DNA of 64,000 nt from Ooceraea biroi (Eukaryota > Arthropoda > Insecta > Hymenoptera > Formicidae). Where the stretch lies: NCBI RefSeq assembly GCF_003672135.1, contig NC_039514.1:11149787-11213786 (forward strand), read 5' to 3'. The notes below the pieces were generated by a model. The model worked only from the letters and a program-made list of their open reading frames with translations. It did not search any database and was not told where the DNA came from. The translations under genes and the position numbers were made by a program. Each line of letters opens with the position of its first letter. The stretch's first letter is position 1. Of the stretch, positions 59,616 through 64,000 are shown piece by piece.

Positions 59616-61609
59616 TAACTCATTATATAACATTTTCTTCGGGAACGGTTTGCTGCAAATTAATTTGTTTAATTTGCGGCTGTATACTTGAACGTATATA
59701 TCGATAACAGAAATAATGTCATGTGTTCTTGGCAACGGAGAGAATATGAAAGTACGCGGAATTTTATTATCTTCCTATATGCTCGAATAAATTAGCAGTA
59801 ATGAGATGGTGTGTTTTATACATGGTTTTGTGCATGCTTGATTTAATAATGTATTTCCGCTTGAATAATTACGCATAAATCTTCTATCCAAACTTAAAAC
59901 AGGCGCCGAGACGACGCTTGATCCTGATTTCGCGAATCTGGAATGGACTGTTCCGGTTAATTAAATAATAATAGACGTCGCGAAACGAAGTTTCAGCTAC
60001 ACATCCGCAAAACATGAAAACAAGTCACGATATTTAATCCGTATTCATTCGTGGTATTAACTAGGCAGAATATTTCAGGAAACCTGAGCAAAATTGAAGG
60101 AAATTGACCTTTAGCACAATCCACGGAAAAACGAAACGCAGAGAAACGCGCGAAAATTTGTTCAGTAATGAATTAAACGCTAGTTTAAAAAAGGAAAAGG
60201 TCCAGAGAGACCAGCAATGCGATGCAAAATAAAATAATCAGAATATAGGATGTCGAAGATGAATTTCTTCGTGAAAGAGAAACCTACTATATCGATTTTT
60301 TCATCAAGGAAGATATTATTCTCATCTCGAATCTTAAGTAGTTTCCTCGGGGCGCGGAATGACCGATTTATCAGACGATTTTCGTATTCGGGATGATCAC
60401 GCGCGCCCAGTCGAGGTCCTTCACGTAAGCTATCCGCACGTGGATCCATAATGCGGCCTAGATTCCCATGTACGACAACTCGGGCCGACCAAGCAATGGC
60501 GGCCGGACGGTTTGAACTCTATCGAGTTTATTCGACGGTATACACGAATGACTCCGAACAGTGCCGGCGCAATAAACACCGAGGTGCACCGATATCGGGT
60601 TTTTTTTCTCCCTCGTTCCATCCACTGCGACTGCATTCAGCCGACTGTAACGCGCGAGCCGATCGGGTTTTTTCGTTCCTGAAGAAACGATGAAGCGGAG
60701 AAAGATCCTCTCGTTAATTCGCGGCGCGTCCGAGACGTTAAAGGAGGTAGCAGGCCGCTGGGGAACGTCAGACTACAGGATCGAGGTATAAGGAAGAATC
60801 CGTCGATATATTACTCTTGAACGAGGTATTATGTAATCAAATGCTTAATTGGGGAATTAAGTTTACTAAATACGCCATTCACGTGATACGTCACTTATCT
60901 TTAGGCCAAACAATACCGTCTAAATCTCTCAAGTTTCCTGGTGTTTATGAAAATGAGAATTTTTAACGATAATTTAAACATTATTCAAATTAGCCGTATA
61001 TATCATTGACAATTTAATAACATACGCATTAATCATTACGTTATTTTCTGTCCGAGTTGTGATAGTATCGTGATTTCATGAACCTTCCGTTCTTTTCTCG
61101 TGAGGGGCAGGGAGACGAAATAAGATGACCCACATTTGGCTTTAGTGGATAGCAATCGATCGCATTTAAATATGATTTTCACTTAAATTTCATGTAATAC
61201 CGACACAACTAGGGCACCGGGCGAAAATAGAACGCGTTCTACTAGTACTAGCGGCCCGCTTTATATTCGGTCGTATTCGAAAGAGACGCTAATTTCGTTC
61301 ACGAGGAACGACATTAGCTAACGCGACGCGACACGGAAGACTTCCCGCAGGGATCCGAATGCGTGCGTTGTGTGCCGTCGCGCTTCCGTCCCGTGTTGTA
61401 TCGCGTCGCGACGCCTCGTCCGTCCGGCTCGTCGCACTGGCGACGAATCTTATTAACCGGATATATGCACCCTAGTCCTTAAGCGCGTGCAGGCTCCTTT
61501 CAAGTTATCAGCACGATCTATTCTTTTTTTTTCAAACCCAAAGTACGTCTTGCAGCATGAGAAAAGTTGCAAAATAGACGTTTGCAAACATAAAAATATT
61601 CATCGTACA
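59616..61609. other. 2-kb segment between inverted repeat copies
   Basis: CpG-rich with no transposase frame. Composition resembles flanking DNA, so it is probably host sequence between two independent insertions rather than an element interior. Confidence 0.4.
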
Positions 61610-61925
61610 TAATATATGCGCGTATCATATTGTATAAATATTATATATTTATACAACAAATATATCCACACAATGTGTGTAATCTTTTACATTTTTATTT
61701 CTATCTGAACTCGATTCACACGCGAGCATGCTTCATAATTGAATACAAAGATCATATCTTCTCAATTAGAGGAAAGACTTAAGAATTCGATTACTGAGTT
61801 TGTTTGACAAATTGAAAGGTTTTTTTTCGAACTTTAAATTTGTTGTCTATTAGTACAGATTTACAAACGTACGTAAAAATTTAAATTGAAACATCTTCGA
61901 AGCAAGGAATAAGTAATTTATAAAT
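61610..61925 (-). repeat. 310-bp dispersed repeat, copy B
   Basis: Inverted partner of 59303-59615; see that entry for shared runs. Confidence 0.75.
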
Positions 61926-64000
61926 AATATTACTTTTTAAAGAAAATGATTCAGTAAAATGGCGAAGAAAATATACTACTTGAAAAATATCATAATTATT
62001 TTAATCAGTGAAAAACATACGATAATAATTATTAATTTTGTTATTATTTTATTTCGGGAAAATATGAATTTTCTGATTACAAGTATACGTTCCAAATGCA
62101 TTCTCAATACGTGATAAAAGCGCGACGGGAACAAGATATATCTTTACAATCTGTCAGGGCGTCGCTATCGTTTTCACGTTCTCCGTGTTATGTCTGGGTC
62201 ACTATCGGTTACGACAGCGCGCAAAGTTTTCCATGTGTGGCAAACGAAGGGAAGTTTGCGCCGACGGCACCACGATCCTTCACGCGGCTGCGAATAATCT
62301 GCATAATTGCGCGGAGCCGCTGCAATTGCGTTTTCTGCCGCGGCGCGACCTCTTTGGCGAGCGTTAGCGAACGGCGAAAAATTCGCCGCTCAATCGTTCG
62401 TGCAAATCGTGCAGATTACGTCGCATTAACGATACCACTGACACCTTTATGCGATACTGCCGATGATTGATAGTTACGATTTGCGCGTAATTACGAAACG
62501 AGTCTAAATTGAATCTTTTATTCCAAGCTAAGTTCTTAGTATTTTTCGCATATCGCGTATTAGAAAGATGTATCAATAATGAGAAATGGTGTTTTATAAT
62601 ACAACCATTATTAAGAAGAAATAAATTTCTTATAGATTATAGATCTTATAGAATTGTTTCACGCTACACTTCAACGTGGAATACGCAACGCTCGCAAGCC
62701 TCATGATCTAATAATCAAATGTCAAATTATACGACTTGTTCTCTGTTTCTTATTAATCGAACGCGGCGACAATGTCAGACACCGTGCACGCAAAATAGTG
62801 ACGGGTGAGGTCAACGTTCGATGGCAATGGGACGGCAAGGCAGTTTGCGAGGAGAGAAAGAGAGAGATTAAAGGAGATCGAGAGCGGGGTACATGAATTT
62901 CGCGAGTGTGTTGCGCGCGCGACGTCGCCATGTTTTATTCGGCGAGGACACCGGAAAACGCCGGCACTGCCGCCGTTCGACCGGCTCCCCGTGTTTGGCA
63001 CGTGCTCTCTCTCTCGAGGCGGTCGGTCATTATCGATCCACGAAGCGCGGCCACTTTTCCCGTTCGTGTAATGCGTAGTAAGCTCGGCGAGACGTCACGA
63101 GAAGCGATGAACCACGCGCGCGCACGCCATTGCGAGGTGACTTTGACGCGACACGACGCGTGGCGCCGAGCAGATCATATCGAAAGAGATCGGATAAGAA
63201 GCGATCAAAGACTACGTTCGGAAACCACCTTACGTCACCGTTGTTGTGCATCTGTTCGTGATGACTTAACTAAATTTTCGTTCCGCGCGTCGCGCTGCAC
63301 GGAGGCGCGTTTCGTGCGAAGGCAAACACGCGGAGATAAAAAGAGAACGGTGATATAGATCGGGAAAGAAATCAGTATTGCGTAAGTTATCTCTGGAAGT
63401 GTCCGTGATGTATGTACACGTGCGTGTAGGTGCGTATGTGCGTGTGTGCACTTTTGGTGTTAAAAAGAGAGAAACATACGAGAGACGATTCATTGCATTA
63501 TTCAATTTATTAATTCATTCGATAATCCGCTTAGTAGTGCCACGGCTAATCTTATTCTTTTAAATGCACGCTTTTAAATCCACGTCCATGATAATGCGAT
63601 GGAAAAATTGATTATCTTCAAAGTTAATCCGGGACAATTAATTGCGGGTGCGAATAACGCAATTACGCGTAGCCGATACGGCAATGGTTATCCTTCCTAA
63701 TTCGCGGCGGCTCGAATAATGCGAAGTAGCCGCTTTCTCCCGCTCTTCACGAGACCTTTTGATTCCCGCTAATTAATCATGCCCATTACGTCTATTAAAC
63801 GAGCCTGTCTTACGAGTACGCTCCGAAAATCATGCCCGCGACGTCAATCGGCGACGTGCGCGAGTCTTAATTGAATATAACATCTACACGCTAAATTGAT
63901 TGCGATTCGATATGATTACCGTAACGTATCGATGTATCTATGATGTAGCGTGCAGCTTCGAAACATCACGCCGTACCTACATAGAATCCTATCATTAATC
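61926..64000. other. Gene-free right end
   Basis: CpG-rich. Open frames up to 150 codons on both strands (such as 62906-63358) overlap each other in several frames and show no recognisable domain. Confidence 0.35.

Noticed and set aside
62906..63358. 150-codon plus-strand frame near the right end
   Set aside because: Arg/Ala-rich, overlapped by several other frames in GC-rich DNA, no domain recognised; best explained by composition.
1..64000. CRISPR arrays, rRNA, tRNA and viral insertions
   Set aside because: No regularly spaced repeats, no rRNA-like blocks, no convincing tRNA cloverleaf and no viral polymerase or capsid-like frame were seen by eye; a tRNA scan was not possible.

Overview
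The window looks like insect nuclear DNA, most likely from an ant or another hymenopteran. Genes have short coding exons with GT-AG introns, CpG is abundant outside the AT-rich parts, and the recognisable proteins are animal orthologues (Mediator 7, API5, Abp1/drebrin-like, CPSF30, Btk29A, a winged-eye-like protein). No bacterial operon, phage, CRISPR or rRNA features are visible. The species is inference.

Left third (about 1.9-18.4 kb): an AT-rich tandem array of nine copies of a secreted C-type lectin of the insect 'hemolymph lipopolysaccharide-binding protein-like' type, all on the minus strand. Each complete unit has three exons (signal peptide / first half of the lectin domain / second half of the lectin domain), with both introns in phase 1. 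Copies 1, 4, 6 and 9 are intact. Copies 2 and 7 are nearly complete but carry point nonsense codons, and copy 2 also has a frameshift. Copies 3, 5 and 8 are decayed relics. The sugar-specificity tripeptide differs from copy to copy (QPD, RPD, NPN, EPN, QPN). Complete copies share a TATA box about 65-80 bp before the ATG, and the left-hand copies also share a GATA motif just upstream of it. Transposon debris lies among and beside the copies: a foldback element, a mariner transposase fragment and two nested MITEs.

Middle (24-41 kb): a CpG-rich block of compact housekeeping genes. On the minus strand are the 5' coding exons of a Tec-family kinase (Btk29A: PH domain plus zinc-binding BTK motif). 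Its SH3, SH2 and kinase exons are not visible to the left, so the lectin array may lie inside a very long Btk29A intron. Next come MED7 (+), API5 (-), Abp1/DBNL (+) and CPSF30/Clipper (-). MED7/API5 and Abp1/CPSF30 are convergent pairs; API5/Abp1 are head to head, 450 bp apart.

Right third (42-64 kb): a CpG-rich promoter and the first three coding exons of a large lysine-rich nuclear protein resembling winged eye/BAHCC1/TNRC18, which must continue beyond the window. From 46.4 kb to the end I recognise no exon. That stretch holds a GC-rich GGC/GGT repeat with a TATA-like site, an AT-rich palindromic MITE, microsatellites and a 310-bp repeat present as two inverted copies.

Copy numbers for the lectins (1-9) are mine and run left to right. 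Splice sites were placed by eye from GT/AG signals and reading-frame continuity.
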